A program made the translations under genes and the position numbers. A stretch of DNA of 64,000 nucleotides from assembly GCF_013376005.1 (NCBI RefSeq), contig NZ_JABMJK010000015.1, positions 62,001-126,000 on the forward strand, written 5' to 3'. The notes beneath the pieces are model-generated. The model was not told the origin of the DNA. It worked only from the letters and a program-made list of their open reading frames with translations, and made no database searches. Source of the DNA: Duganella sp. SG902 (GTDB taxonomy: Bacteria > Pseudomonadota > Gammaproteobacteria > Burkholderiales > Burkholderiaceae_D). Position 1 is the stretch's first letter, and the number at the start of each line of letters is the position of its first letter. This document shows positions 31,101 through 41,989 of this stretch, one piece after another.

Positions 31101-31215
31101 CAACCTGACCAATACGTACACGCGCCAGATCATGGAGCAGCACGCGGGCAACTTCACCCGCCAGGTGTTCATGAGCGGCCCGCGCTACACCCTGTTGGCG
31201 CAGTACTCGTTCTAA
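28156..31215 (+). CDS. TonB-dependent receptor (Xanthomonas/Caulobacter type)
   Basis: A 1019-aa outer-membrane receptor. Signal peptide MSKLQKTAIAAAVAQLVVLHASPAWAQ from a TTG start with GGGGGAGAG upstream. A plug domain follows with DEIVDSIVAEDIGKLPDRSVTEVLQRVAGVTIDR and GVSVRGLTYVRSEVNGRDAF, typical of the TonB-Xanth-Caul group used for carbohydrates and other complex nutrients. The remainder is a long 22-strand barrel ending in a terminal Phe (LLAQYSF). It is downstream of the halogenase, a pairing common in such genomes, and is followed by a strong terminator. Ligand unknown. Confidence 0.93.
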   Translation: MSKLQKTAIAAAVAQLVVLHASPAWAQTADAAAPSTVVVVSGQRAALQSAQKLKQDSDEIVDSIVAEDIGKLPDRSVTEVLQRVAGVTIDRNMAGDPNRQSVEGSGVSVRGLTYVRSEVNGRDAFSAGGGRSLGFADVAPELMAGVDVYKNPSAEQVEGAVAALVNLRTAMPFDYKGFKGTMSVSESYSTLRKGKPSPTGTILLSNRWTTELGEIGALIDIAHAKSPSRSDGVGVDPYFPHVNSTDPAKYDRSKTQWIPLGVGYRSQDFDRTRRGDYAALQWRPNRDLTAALTYFKTKYKEDLDEHVVASSEDKWYQQVASANAVFDSNGAFQSGTISNPTYGGSPFNSSQRINTRESGTRDISLNVQWRATPSLTWTNDFQHVRSTTEGFDADVSTGFILPDQTMNMTGSVPQISLGSAAYMADPKNYYWAYTQEALDRAHATQKAWKSDFKYTFDDPVLRDVRFGVRFTDREGVNNKAQKFYNWQGITFPWMEGWQIPHVARLNDPRFAGGASLQTIDNFFGGKYNLPPMLFANEATVRGFPEEWSKIHAYHDVLCAEQSAAQGWGTCDPWKPATFNDPAATNIQKERTKAAYAQLRFGWDDLKYPIDGNIGLRYVKTNGSGSGYVAFTPPSTPTIPAGANATGQDKLINIAPFAEAQSYKNSYDNWLPSLNLRLKAREDLQFRFAVARGMSRPDFNQLQVQTTLSAQHLQTVTKDAAGNTVGVRFDGTSLTGTSDGNPLLKPTMSTNVDLTAEWYFAKAGSLTFSAFNKDLKDIIMTQNYSYTAKDVTGKPQTFVVTGPVNGANGYARGFEIAHQQYYEFVPDWLRGIGTQASWTYVDSERTLKKPVFEAWCSGNDASSNFNLSINGCDTDARAFGKTPLQGLSRNTINFAVLYDKNGLSMRLAYNWRSRYLLGVNQWGSRGNNGLNTNPDSGPGRFLIPTTNNDQAFGLPLYQAAYGQVDASIFYDFTDKFRVGLEGTNLTNTYTRQIMEQHAGNFTRQVFMSGPRYTLLAQYSF

Positions 31216-31233
31216 GCCGCATCTCCCCCATCG

Positions 31234-31270
31234 CCGCCGTGGCCCGCACAGGCCACGGCGGTTTTTTTTT
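31234..31270 (+). terminator. Rho-independent terminator of the halogenase/TonB receptor transcript
   Basis: CCGCCGTGGCC (31234-31244) pairs with GGCCACGGCGG (31251-31261) around a 6-nt loop and is followed by a run of nine T's. It separates two convergent receptor genes; on the minus strand there is no U-tract, so it serves the plus-strand gene. Confidence 0.93.
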
Positions 31271-31272
31271 GC

Positions 31273-34206
31273 CTAGAAGTTCATGCGCACGCCGACGCGG
31301 TAGGTGCGGCCGACCGAGTCATACACGGCGGGGTTGAGCCCCAGGCTCAGGTTGGTCTGCGGCACCAGCACCGGCGCGCGGTCGGCCAGGTTGTCGATCT
31401 TGAAGTAGGCCGTGACCTGCTTGTTGACGTTGTAGTTGCCGCCAAAGTCGAAGTACACCGCGCCCGGCATGTGGTTGTCGTAAATGGTCGGATGCGCCGC
31501 CGTCGGCAGCGGGCAGTTGCTCTGGCACTCGATGTACTCGTTGTTGAACTTGCCGGCGCCGATCCAGCGTTCGCTCAGGTTCAGGCCGAGCTTGCCGCCC
31601 AGCAGGCCATCCCACGACTGCGACACCATGGCCTTCCACTTCGGCGTGGCGCCGGTCATCGCGCCCGCGCCCTCGATCGGCGTGGTGCCCGGCACGCCGG
31701 GATCGGAGATCGAATGGATCATGCGCGACGCCAGCCCGCGCAGGGTGACGCTGCCCGGCAGGCCGAAGTCGCCCATGTTCTTGCGGTAAGCCAGCTCAAA
31801 GTCGACGCCGCGCGTGTGCAGCGAGGCGAAGTTGAAGCTCTGCGCCAGCACATAGTTGGTGCCGGCGGGACCGTTGATCGACACCGCCGAGCACACTTGC
31901 TGGTTGCCGCCGTAGCACAGGTCGACTTCCTGCTGCGGATTCAGCGAGCTGATCACGTTCCGCACCTTGATGTCGTAGTAATCGACCGAGAAGTTGAAGT
32001 TGCGCGCCCAGCTCGGCTGGCTCAGCACCAGGCCGAACGAGTTGTTGCGAGCCTCTTCCGGCTTCAGCGACGGGTTGCCGACGTTGCGCTGCTGGATCTG
32101 GATCGACTGGCCCTGGTTGTTGTTGACCGCCTGGTTGGTCACCGTCATGGCCGCGAACAGCTCGGACAGATTCGGCGCGCGTACGTCCTTGGAGCTCACC
32201 GCGCGCAGGCGCAGGCCATCGATCGGGGTCTGCCAGGTGGCGCCCAGCTTCCAGGCGCGCGCCTTGCCGGCCGTGCTGTACTTCTCCTCGCGGTCGGCGA
32301 TGTTCAGGTTGGCGTCGCCCCAGGTGGCCGACTTCAGGAACGGGATGTTGAACTCGACGTAGGCCTCTTTCACGTTGAACGCACCCTTGCCGTTGTGGTA
32401 ATTACCCGCGAACCAGTTGTCGCCGGTGACCGACAAGGTCGGGTCGGCCGGATAGGCCGCGCTGTATGGCGATTCCAGCGCCACGCCGGCGCCGTACGGA
32501 TCGCCATACACCGAGTAATCCTCGCGCCGCCACTCGGCGCCAAACGCCATCGAAATCGGACCGGCCCAGCCTTGCGCCACGTCGCCGTTGATGTTAGCGC
32601 TAACTACATTTTGCGTCGAATCGGTGTGCTGGCGCGGCCCGTTGGATGGCGCGATATAGTTCCAGCCAGCCATGTTGATCGGCACGTCGCCGAAGATATT
32701 AATCGGCTGGCAGCCGGCCGCGCGGGCGGCGGCGCTGCGGCAGACGATCTGGCCGTTGGCGTCCCTGACCGCGTCGATGGCGAAGTTGTAGCGCGGGTTG
32801 AGCGTGATGTCCTTGACGTCGATGATGGTCTTGTTCTCGCCATGCTCGGCGTAGGCGTCGTACGACCAATCCTTGCCGAACAGCTGGAACTTGCCGTTGG
32901 CGCCGACCACAAAGCGGCGCTGGGTGCGGGTCGGGTGCACATTGATGTTGGCCGGGAATTCGGCGTTGGCGGTGCCGACCGACATCACCCCGCTCGGGTA
33001 GCCGGACGCGCAGCCGGCCGCCACCGAGGCCGGCAGGTAAGCGTTGTCGCACTTGATGGACAGATTGCCCTGCTTGGCCGCGCCCGGATTCGGCGAGAAC
33101 GCCGAGGTGACCTGCGCCCAGTTGCCGGTGACATAGATTTCATTGTCGGCGTCCAGGTCCCACGAGATGCGGCTGTACGCCACCTGGCGCTTGAAGTTCA
33201 TCGCCAGATTGGTGCCGGCGCCCACGCTGCCGGAGCGGTCGCCGCCGATACAGAAGTTGCCGACGCAATCGGTGCCGTACTGGAATGGATATGGCGTGCC
33301 GCCCGGGCCGAAGGCCGTGCCTTTCAGCGGGCCGTTCGTGATCAGGCCGTATTTGGCGTACTGGATGTGCTGGGCGTTGCTGATCATGCGGTAGCGCGGC
33401 AGGCCGGCCGCCTGCATCTCCTTGGTCGATTCCTGCAGCGCCGGGTTGTTGTACCAGGTGCGGCCGCCCGCGCCCACCTGCCCGAAGCCCGGCGAATCGA
33501 TGCCGTTCTGCTTGGTGAATTCGCCGCTGACGGTGACGTGCAGGCGGTCGTCGGCGAAGCCCTTGCCCCACGCGGCCTGCACGGTGCCGCTCTTGTCGTC
33601 GTGGTACTTGGTCATGCCGCCCGCGACATTGGCCTTGAAGCCGGTGAACTTCTTGTCGGTGATGAAGTTGACCACGCCGCCGATGGCGTCCGAGCCGTAG
33701 GACGCGGAGGCGCCGCCGGTGACCACGTCCACGCGCTTGACCAGCAGCTGCGGGAACTGGCTGACGTCGGTCACGCCGGTGACGTTGGCGCCCACCACGC
33801 GCTGGCCGTCGAGCAGGGTCAGCGTGCGCAGCGTCCCCAGGCCGCGCAGCGACAGCGACGACAGCCCCTGGATGCCGCTGGAGGTGCTGAAGGTGTTGGT
33901 GGTGCGGCCGGTGCTGCCCTGCAGCGCCGGCAGTTCGATCAGCGACTCGAAGATATTCGGCTTGGCCGCCTTGTCGAGGTCGGCCGACGACAGCGTGGTG
34001 GTCGGGGTCGGCTGGGTGAAGCCACGCGCGGCGATGCGCGAGCCGGACACGGTGACGGTTTTGACCGCCTCCTCCGGCTCGGCGGCGGCAGCGGTGGCGG
34101 CAGGCGCGTCGGCCTGCGCTTGCTGGGCGTGGCCCGGCAGCGCCAGCACGCCGCAGGCGCTGGCCACGGCAAGGTTGATGAGGGTGCGCTGAAGTGGTTG
34201 TTGCAT
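31273..34206 (-). CDS. TonB-dependent receptor with signal peptide
   Basis: A 977-aa receptor: signal peptide MQQPLQRTLINLAVASACGVLALPGHAQ, an Ala/Glu-rich linker, TonB-box-like VKTVTVSGSRI, plug (FTQPTPTTTLSSADL...LRGLGTLRTLTLLDGQRVV, VDVVTGGASASYGSDAIGGVVNFI) and a long barrel ending in the Phe-terminated strand YRVGVRMNF. The GSRI-type plug differs from the receptor at 28156, so the two are not recent duplicates. ATG 34206 has AGGAGAC upstream; the frame's extension to 34254 is rejected. LacI-type operator-like repeats lie about 35-65 bp upstream, suggesting sugar-responsive control (inference). Confidence 0.93.
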   Translation of the reverse strand: MQQPLQRTLINLAVASACGVLALPGHAQQAQADAPAATAAAAEPEEAVKTVTVSGSRIAARGFTQPTPTTTLSSADLDKAAKPNIFESLIELPALQGSTGRTTNTFSTSSGIQGLSSLSLRGLGTLRTLTLLDGQRVVGANVTGVTDVSQFPQLLVKRVDVVTGGASASYGSDAIGGVVNFITDKKFTGFKANVAGGMTKYHDDKSGTVQAAWGKGFADDRLHVTVSGEFTKQNGIDSPGFGQVGAGGRTWYNNPALQESTKEMQAAGLPRYRMISNAQHIQYAKYGLITNGPLKGTAFGPGGTPYPFQYGTDCVGNFCIGGDRSGSVGAGTNLAMNFKRQVAYSRISWDLDADNEIYVTGNWAQVTSAFSPNPGAAKQGNLSIKCDNAYLPASVAAGCASGYPSGVMSVGTANAEFPANINVHPTRTQRRFVVGANGKFQLFGKDWSYDAYAEHGENKTIIDVKDITLNPRYNFAIDAVRDANGQIVCRSAAARAAGCQPINIFGDVPINMAGWNYIAPSNGPRQHTDSTQNVVSANINGDVAQGWAGPISMAFGAEWRREDYSVYGDPYGAGVALESPYSAAYPADPTLSVTGDNWFAGNYHNGKGAFNVKEAYVEFNIPFLKSATWGDANLNIADREEKYSTAGKARAWKLGATWQTPIDGLRLRAVSSKDVRAPNLSELFAAMTVTNQAVNNNQGQSIQIQQRNVGNPSLKPEEARNNSFGLVLSQPSWARNFNFSVDYYDIKVRNVISSLNPQQEVDLCYGGNQQVCSAVSINGPAGTNYVLAQSFNFASLHTRGVDFELAYRKNMGDFGLPGSVTLRGLASRMIHSISDPGVPGTTPIEGAGAMTGATPKWKAMVSQSWDGLLGGKLGLNLSERWIGAGKFNNEYIECQSNCPLPTAAHPTIYDNHMPGAVYFDFGGNYNVNKQVTAYFKIDNLADRAPVLVPQTNLSLGLNPAVYDSVGRTYRVGVRMNF

Positions 34207-34240
34207 GCTTGTCTCCTGTTTTTTTAGTAAAAACATCTGT

Positions 34241-34271
34241 GGTAGCGGTAACATTTTACGTTAGCGCTACC
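34241..34271 (-). promoter_or_regulatory. Facing LacI-type operator-like repeats upstream of the TonB receptor
   Basis: GGTAGCGGTAAC (34241-34252) and GTTAGCGCTACC (34260-34271) are inverted copies of GGTAGCG(G/C)TAAC. The second contains the near-palindrome TTAGCGCTACC, close to operators known for LacI-family regulators of TonB receptor and sugar genes in Xanthomonas and Caulobacter. They lie 35-65 bp before the receptor ATG. No LacI-type gene is present in the window. Confidence 0.6.
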
Positions 34272-34314
34272 AATGTAGACCGGGCATTAGCAACATACCA
34301 ATTACTTTTTTATC

Positions 34315-34344
34315 GCTACCGATATCCATTTCGATATCGGTAGC
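34315..34344. repeat. 12-bp perfect inverted repeat between PEP-CTERM and TonB receptor genes
   Basis: GCTACCGATATC (34315-34326) and GATATCGGTAGC (34333-34344) form a perfect inverted repeat with a 6-nt spacer CATTTC. It lies 36 bp past the PEP-CTERM stop. Reading minus, the stem is followed by GATAAAAAAGT rather than a T-run, so it is a weak terminator candidate. Because it contains CTACC/GGTAG it may be another regulator site. Confidence 0.5.
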
Positions 34345-34380
34345 AGCCAGTCCCCACTGACGCGCGGACCGGCGCCGCCC

Positions 34381-34974
34381 TTAACGGCGGCGGCGCGCCA
34401 TCGCGCCCAGGCACACCAGGCCGGCGAGCAGCATGCCGTAGGTTTGCGGTTCCGGCACCGACGAGATGATCTTCACCTGCTCCAGGAAGGCGCCGCGGTT
34501 GTCGCCGCCACGGTTGTGGAAGCTGAAGTTGTACAGGCCGCTGGTGCTCGGGGTGAAGCTCAGGGTCTTGGTGCTCAGCGGCGCCGACTGGCCGATCACG
34601 AAGGTTTGCTGGGTGGTGCCGAAGGTGACGTCGACGGTGTCCGAACCCCAGTTGCGCTGGTTGCCGGCGATCAGGAAGCTCATGGTGTAGGTCTGGCCGG
34701 CCTGCATGTTGAGGCTGTTGCTGAAGAGGCCAGCCTTGAGGGTGGAGCCGTCAAGGTCGATGTAGTGGCCGTTGCCCGGCAGCTCGTTGTGCACGAAGCC
34801 CTGGCCATCCACGTCCACCGTGCCGTTGCTGACGGTCCAGCCTTTGACGAAGCTGGTGGCGTTGTTGCGCGTGGCGTCGGCGTCAAAATTGTCAAAAAAT
34901 ACCGTCACCGCGGCCTGCGAGGACACGCTGGCGGCCAGCAAGGCGGCGCCAGCGAGGAATTTACGAGTCGACAT
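34381..34974 (-). CDS. PEP-CTERM sorting-domain exported protein
   Basis: A 197-aa exported protein: signal peptide (MSTRKFLAGAALLAASVSSQAA), a single beta-sandwich-like body (VTVFFDNFDADATRNNATSFVKGWTVSNG...SFLIAGNQRNWGSDTVDVTFG) resembling carbohydrate-binding or DUF642-like folds, and a canonical C-terminal sorting signal VPEPQTYGMLLAGLVCLGAMARRRR with PEP motif, TM helix and Arg cluster. The signal is recognised by the exosortase/EpsH system, linked to exopolysaccharide-producing Gram-negatives. AAAGGGA precedes the ATG. Three NarL-type box-like elements lie in the upstream 240 bp. Confidence 0.92.
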   Translation of the reverse strand: MSTRKFLAGAALLAASVSSQAAVTVFFDNFDADATRNNATSFVKGWTVSNGTVDVDGQGFVHNELPGNGHYIDLDGSTLKAGLFSNSLNMQAGQTYTMSFLIAGNQRNWGSDTVDVTFGTTQQTFVIGQSAPLSTKTLSFTPSTSGLYNFSFHNRGGDNRGAFLEQVKIISSVPEPQTYGMLLAGLVCLGAMARRRR

Positions 34975-35075
34975 AGGATCCCTTTGTTTAGTTTTTTCAA
35001 ATTCGCAATTTTTATTGCATTTTGATACTAACAACGGCCGCCCGCGCCGCATATCGGCACATGCTGATCTCGGTG

Positions 35076-35162
35076 TAGGGATTTCCTGATAAGCGGGTCG
35101 GCACGGCCATGCCGCGCCGCCGCGTCGGAATTTCCTTACCTCATCTACAGCGTTTCCTGATG
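35076..35162. promoter_or_regulatory. NarL-type inverted-repeat boxes between PEP-CTERM and NTF2-like genes
   Basis: TAGGGATTTCCTGATA (35076-35091) is a close copy of the box at 41973 and 54483. Two weaker copies follow: TCGGAATTTCCTTAC (35125-35139) and GTTTCCTGATG (35152-35162). The cluster lies 102-188 bp upstream of the PEP-CTERM ATG and 53-139 bp upstream of the divergent gene at 35215. Likely sites for a LuxR/NarL-type response regulator; binding is inferred from recurrence only. Confidence 0.55.
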
Positions 35163-35214
35163 GCAGGCCAAGCGCTTCGACCGCATGATACGCACCACCA
35201 TCACAAGGATACCC

Positions 35215-35670
35215 ATGCGTCACCTGATGCTCGTACCGCTCACCTGCCTGTTGCTGGCAGCCAATGTCCGCGCCGCCGCGACGGAAACCTGCCGTCCCGC
35301 CTCCAGCGACGACATCGCCGGCCTGTTCGAGCGCTGGAGCCGGGCGCTGGCCAGCGGCCGGGTGGACGCGGTGCTGGCCAACTACGCGCCGCGCTCGGTG
35401 CTGCTGGCGCCCGCCACGGCGGACCCGCTGCTGTCGGCGCGCCAGAAACGCGCTTACTTCGCGCGCCTCCTGCGACGCCGGCCGGTGGTGCGCATCGACA
35501 GCCGCCATATCGACATCGATTGCGACACGGCGATCGATGCCGGCACCTACTCGTTCCGCTTCGCCGACGGCAGCCATCTCACGGCGGGCTACAGCTTCAT
35601 CTACCAGCGCGTGCGGCAACGCTGGCGCATTGTCAGCCACCGCTACTCGGAACTACCCGGCCGCGATTGA
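35215..35670 (+). CDS. Secreted NTF2-like (SgcJ/DUF4440-type) protein
   Basis: A 151-aa protein with a signal peptide (MRHLMLVPLTCLLLAANVRAAA) followed by an NTF2-like cone fold: DDIAGLFERWSRALASGRVDAVLANYAPRSVLLAP, then strands VVRIDSRHIDIDCDTAIDAGTYSFRF and FIYQRVRQRWRIVSHRYSELP. This is the SgcJ/EcaC, calcium/calmodulin-kinase association-domain-like family; catalytic roles are rarely known. AAGGA lies 6 nt before ATG 35215; ATG 35185 is an unsupported extension. The C-terminus overlaps the convergent small gene by 18 bp. Confidence 0.82.
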   Translation: MRHLMLVPLTCLLLAANVRAAATETCRPASSDDIAGLFERWSRALASGRVDAVLANYAPRSVLLAPATADPLLSARQKRAYFARLLRRRPVVRIDSRHIDIDCDTAIDAGTYSFRFADGSHLTAGYSFIYQRVRQRWRIVSHRYSELPGRD

Positions 35671-35952
35671 GATGGCCGGGTAGCGCCGGCTCAGCTCGGC
35701 CAGCTTCGCACGGCATTCCTCCATGGTCGCCGCCAACACGGCGTCGATCTCCACCGCGCCCCGCCGCTCGCGTTCGCCCAGGCGCCCTAACACGTACTCG
35801 TACGTGCGCGCCGAGTCCTCGAACAGCAGGCGCAAACGCAACTGCAGATCGGCGGGAGGCGCCTCCAGGCGCTTCGCCAGTATTTCATCCAGTAAGTGCA
35901 ACACTGAACGCAATCCCGCCATGTATTGCTGGTAGAACGCTGCTTCCCTCAT
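35653..35952 (-). CDS. Small alpha-helical hypothetical protein
   Basis: A 99-aa protein, all-helical by appearance (MREAAFYQQYMAGLRSVLHLLDEILAKRLEAPPADLQ...), with no signal or TM segment and no recognised family. AGGAC precedes the ATG at 35952; the frame's extension to 36003 crosses a less likely start. It overlaps the convergent NTF2-like gene by 18 bp. Two NarL-type box-like elements lie at 36039-36074, about 90-120 bp upstream, suggesting it belongs to the same local regulon as the PEP-CTERM and kinase genes. Confidence 0.6.
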   Translation of the reverse strand: MREAAFYQQYMAGLRSVLHLLDEILAKRLEAPPADLQLRLRLLFEDSARTYEYVLGRLGERERRGAVEIDAVLAATMEECRAKLAELSRRYPAISIAAG

Positions 35953-36038
35953 TTCATGTCCTGTGGTGATGGTGAGTCGTGACAAGGACATTGCCGCAAG
36001 CACCGGCGCGGCGCCATCGGCAACGGCGGATATTCGGG

Positions 36039-36074
36039 TAGGGATTGACGCCGGCCGCTGTCAGGAAATCCTCA
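36039..36074 (-). promoter_or_regulatory. Pair of NarL-type box-like elements
   Basis: TAGGGATTGAC (36039-36049) and TGTCAGGAAATCCTCA (36059-36074) are two helical turns apart, the same arrangement as at 54462/54483. They lie between the TonB receptor stop (36085) and the small gene at 35952, and so probably regulate the latter. Confidence 0.5.
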
Positions 36075-36096
36075 GTCGAACTGCTCAGTCGAACTG
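36071..36096. repeat. 13-bp perfect tandem duplication at the TonB receptor stop codon
   Basis: CTCAGTCGAACTG occurs twice in tandem (36071-36083 and 36084-36096). The proximal copy encodes the last residues and stop of the receptor; the distal copy lies just after it. It looks like a replication-slippage duplication that left the protein unchanged. Confidence 0.8.
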
Positions 36097-38651
36097 ATAA
36101 CGCAGCGTCACGCTGAGCTGGCGGTCGTTGCTCCACCAGCTCTGCGGCCGTGTCTCGGCGCCAAAGTTGGCGCGGCGGATGGTGCGCAACAGATTGCCGC
36201 CCTCCAGCGCCACGGTCAGCCCGGGGCTCAGCTTGCAGGCCACGGACGCGTCCAGCCAGCCGTAACCCTCGCTATACACGGGCAACACGCCCAGCCCGAC
36301 ATAATTGTTGACGTTGCTGAGGAAGCGGCTGCGCCAGTTGTACGCCACCCGGCCCGACCAGCCGGCGCGCTGATAGATTCCGACCAGGTTGACGCTGTGG
36401 CGCGACAGATTCGGCAGCGGAATGTCGGCGCCCAGCAGCGCGTTCGGCGTGGCGCTGTCCACCAGCGTGTAATTGGCCTGCAAGCCCAGTCCGCTCAGCC
36501 AGCCCGGCAGGAAATCGTACGTCTGCTGGTAGCCGAGCTCCGCGCCCCGCACCAGCGCCGGGTTGCTGTTATACGGCCGGCTGACCTGATAGACCGCGCC
36601 GTCGTGGGTTTCCGCCTGGCTGAGGTTGGTGATGAAGCCGGTCACGCGCTTATGGAACAGCGTCAGCGTGGCCGCGCCGGACTGCCCGAAGTAACGTTCC
36701 AGCGCGAGGTCCAGGTTGTTGGCGCGGATCGGCTGCAACGCCGGATTGCCGGCGCTGCCGCTGTTGGCGCTGGGCGTGATGCTGTTGCTGAGCAGCGTCA
36801 GCGATGGCGACAACTGGTCGAAGTTGGGGCGCGTCAGCGACTTCGAGGCCGCGCCGCGCAGATACCACGCGTCCGCCAGTTGAAGGCGCAGGTTCAGGCT
36901 GGGCAGGTAGTCGAGGTAGGCGTGCGTCAGCGCGATCGGCGCCAGCGCGCCGCTCGACGGCAACGATTGCATGCCCTGCACCGCCTCCCGCGTGCGCACC
37001 GCGCGCAGCCCGGCATTGCCCTCCAGCGCCGCCGGGTCGGCGTGGAAGCGCGCCTGCAGATAGGCGGCCGTGGTGCGCTCGCGGATGCGCCACATGCCGA
37101 GCGGGCCGGCCGCCGGCAGCGGCGCCGTCACCCCGAGCTGGCGGCGCAGCGCGGCCACGTCGCGCGCCAGGTCCAGGCTGCCGGCCAGGTAGTGGTCCAG
37201 GCCCCGCCCGCCGTCTGGCATGAAGGCCGGATACGGATACGCCGCGGCCAGCGCCGGCATCGCCAGCAGCGATGGCTCGCCGGGCACCGGCGCGTCGGCC
37301 GTGACCAGCCCCGGCGCGTTGCCGGCGGCCCGCGCGGCCGCGCGCACGCCCACCGATAGCTCGTCCAGCCAGCCGGTCATGCGGTAGCCGGCGTCCAGCC
37401 GCAGCGCGTCCAGCTTGCCGTCATAAGGGCGGGCCGCGTACGAGACGCGCGCCAGCCGCAGGCGCGACGGATCGCGCAAATCCTCGCCCGCCGCCGTCAC
37501 CACCGGCTGCGGGCCCGACAGGTCGACGCCCACCGCGTCCAGCTGGCCGGCCAGTATCGGCCCGGCGAAGTACAGCGCGTTGTGGCTGTCGCTGTGGCTG
37601 AGATCGGCCTTCAGGCGCAGCGCGCCGAGCTTCCAGCCGCCGCCCAGCGCCAGCGCGCGGTTGCGGTCGACCGTGTCACGCGCGAAGCTGAAGATGCTGA
37701 CCGGCGCCCGCAGCCAGGTGACGCGGCTGACGTCGCTGGTGCCGGGGAACAGCGTCACGCTGCCCGGCAGCACGCCGGCGCCGTTGGCCAGCACGATCTG
37801 GTAGGTGTCCTGGCGCGTGCGGAACCGCTCGTAACGGCCCTCGGCGTACACTTCCGCGCCGGCCGCCGGCCGCCATTGCAGGGTGACGGCCGCCGCGTCG
37901 CGCTCGCGCCGGCCGGCGCTGGAGGATTCGGTGTGGCTGCTGGCGGCCGCCACCTGCCGGCCCGCCAGCAAGTCGGTCCGCGGCAGCGGCGCGCCAAAGC
38001 TGCTCTGGTCCTCGCGCCAGGCGCGGCGCTGGTGAACCAGGTTGAGCAAGGCGCCAAACTCGGCCGCGCCGGCGCCGCGCCAGCGCTCGCTGGCCAGCAG
38101 CGACCATTGCGGCTGGCTGTGGCCGGCCAGCTCGTCGCGCACCAGGCGCGCGGTGCCGGCCAGGCGGCGCCCGGCGAAATCGAACGGGCGGCGGCCGCGC
38201 AAGTCGATGGCGCCGCCCAGGCCGCCCTCGATCTGCTCGGCCATGCCGCTTTTGTAGACATCGATGCCGGCCACCATTTCGGCCGGGACGTCGGCGAAGT
38301 CGAGATTGCGGCCGCTGCCGGCCGTGAAGACCTCGCGGCCATTGAAGGTGGTCGACATCTGCGTCAGGCCGCGGATGGCGACGGCGCCGCCCTCGCCACG
38401 GTCGCGCGCCACCTGCACGCCGGTGACGCGCTGCAGGGCGTCCGTCACGCTAAAGTCCGGCAACGCCTGGATCGCGTCCGCCGCCACCGCGTCGACGATG
38501 GCCAGCTGCTCGCGCCGGACCTGCTGCGCCGCCTGCAGGCTGGCGCGCGGCCCCTCCACCACCACGGTCGGCGTGACCTCCTGCGCCCGCGCCCACAGCG
38601 TCCAGGCCAGCGCGGTCCAGCCGGCGGCCAGGCGCACCTTGCCGTGTCCAC

Positions 38652-38655
<4 letters not shown>
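36085..38655 (-). CDS. TonB-dependent receptor (Xanthomonas/Caulobacter type), kinase-coupled
   Basis: An 856-aa receptor: short signal peptide (MSGHGKVRLAAGWTALAWTLWARAQ), TonB-box-like TPTVVVEG, plug domain (IVDAVAADAIQALPDFSVTDALQRVTGVQVARDRGEGG, VAIRGLTQMSTTFNGREVFTAGSGRN) and barrel. It is of the same broad group as the receptor at 28156 but about 160 residues shorter. The last residues are LRYQFD, so the terminal aromatic is two positions from the end. The ATG overlaps the TGA of the upstream hybrid histidine kinase (ATGA), so synthesis of sensor and receptor is translationally coupled. Such coupling suggests a nutrient-uptake system reporting to signalling. Ligand unknown. Confidence 0.9.
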
Positions 38656-41894
<3,239 letters not shown>

Positions 41895-41972
41895 GCCGCC
41901 ACTCCCGTTCGCCAAAGCGAGCAGTATGCCGAAGCGGTCGGGCCGCGGCTATCAGGCGGGGCGGATTTGCGT

Positions 41973-41986
41973 TAGGGAAATCCCTA
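41973..41986. promoter_or_regulatory. Perfect NarL-type inverted repeat upstream of kinase/TonB receptor operon
   Basis: TAGGGAAATCCCTA is an inverted repeat (TAGGGA/TCCCTA) in the 95-bp gap between the NarL-type regulator stop (41990) and the hybrid kinase start (41894). It is the most symmetrical member of the box family found at 35076, 36059 and 54483. Confidence 0.6.
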
Positions 41987-41989
41987 CAG

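Noticed and set aside
34315..34344. Inverted repeat as a terminator of the PEP-CTERM gene
   Set aside because: The stem is strong but on the minus strand it is followed by GATAAAAAAG rather than T's, so an operator role is at least as likely.
34381..35640. Long version of the PEP-CTERM gene starting at 35640
   Set aside because: The extension crosses the divergent NTF2-like gene and regulatory boxes and precedes a clear signal peptide; start 34974 has a good ribosome site.
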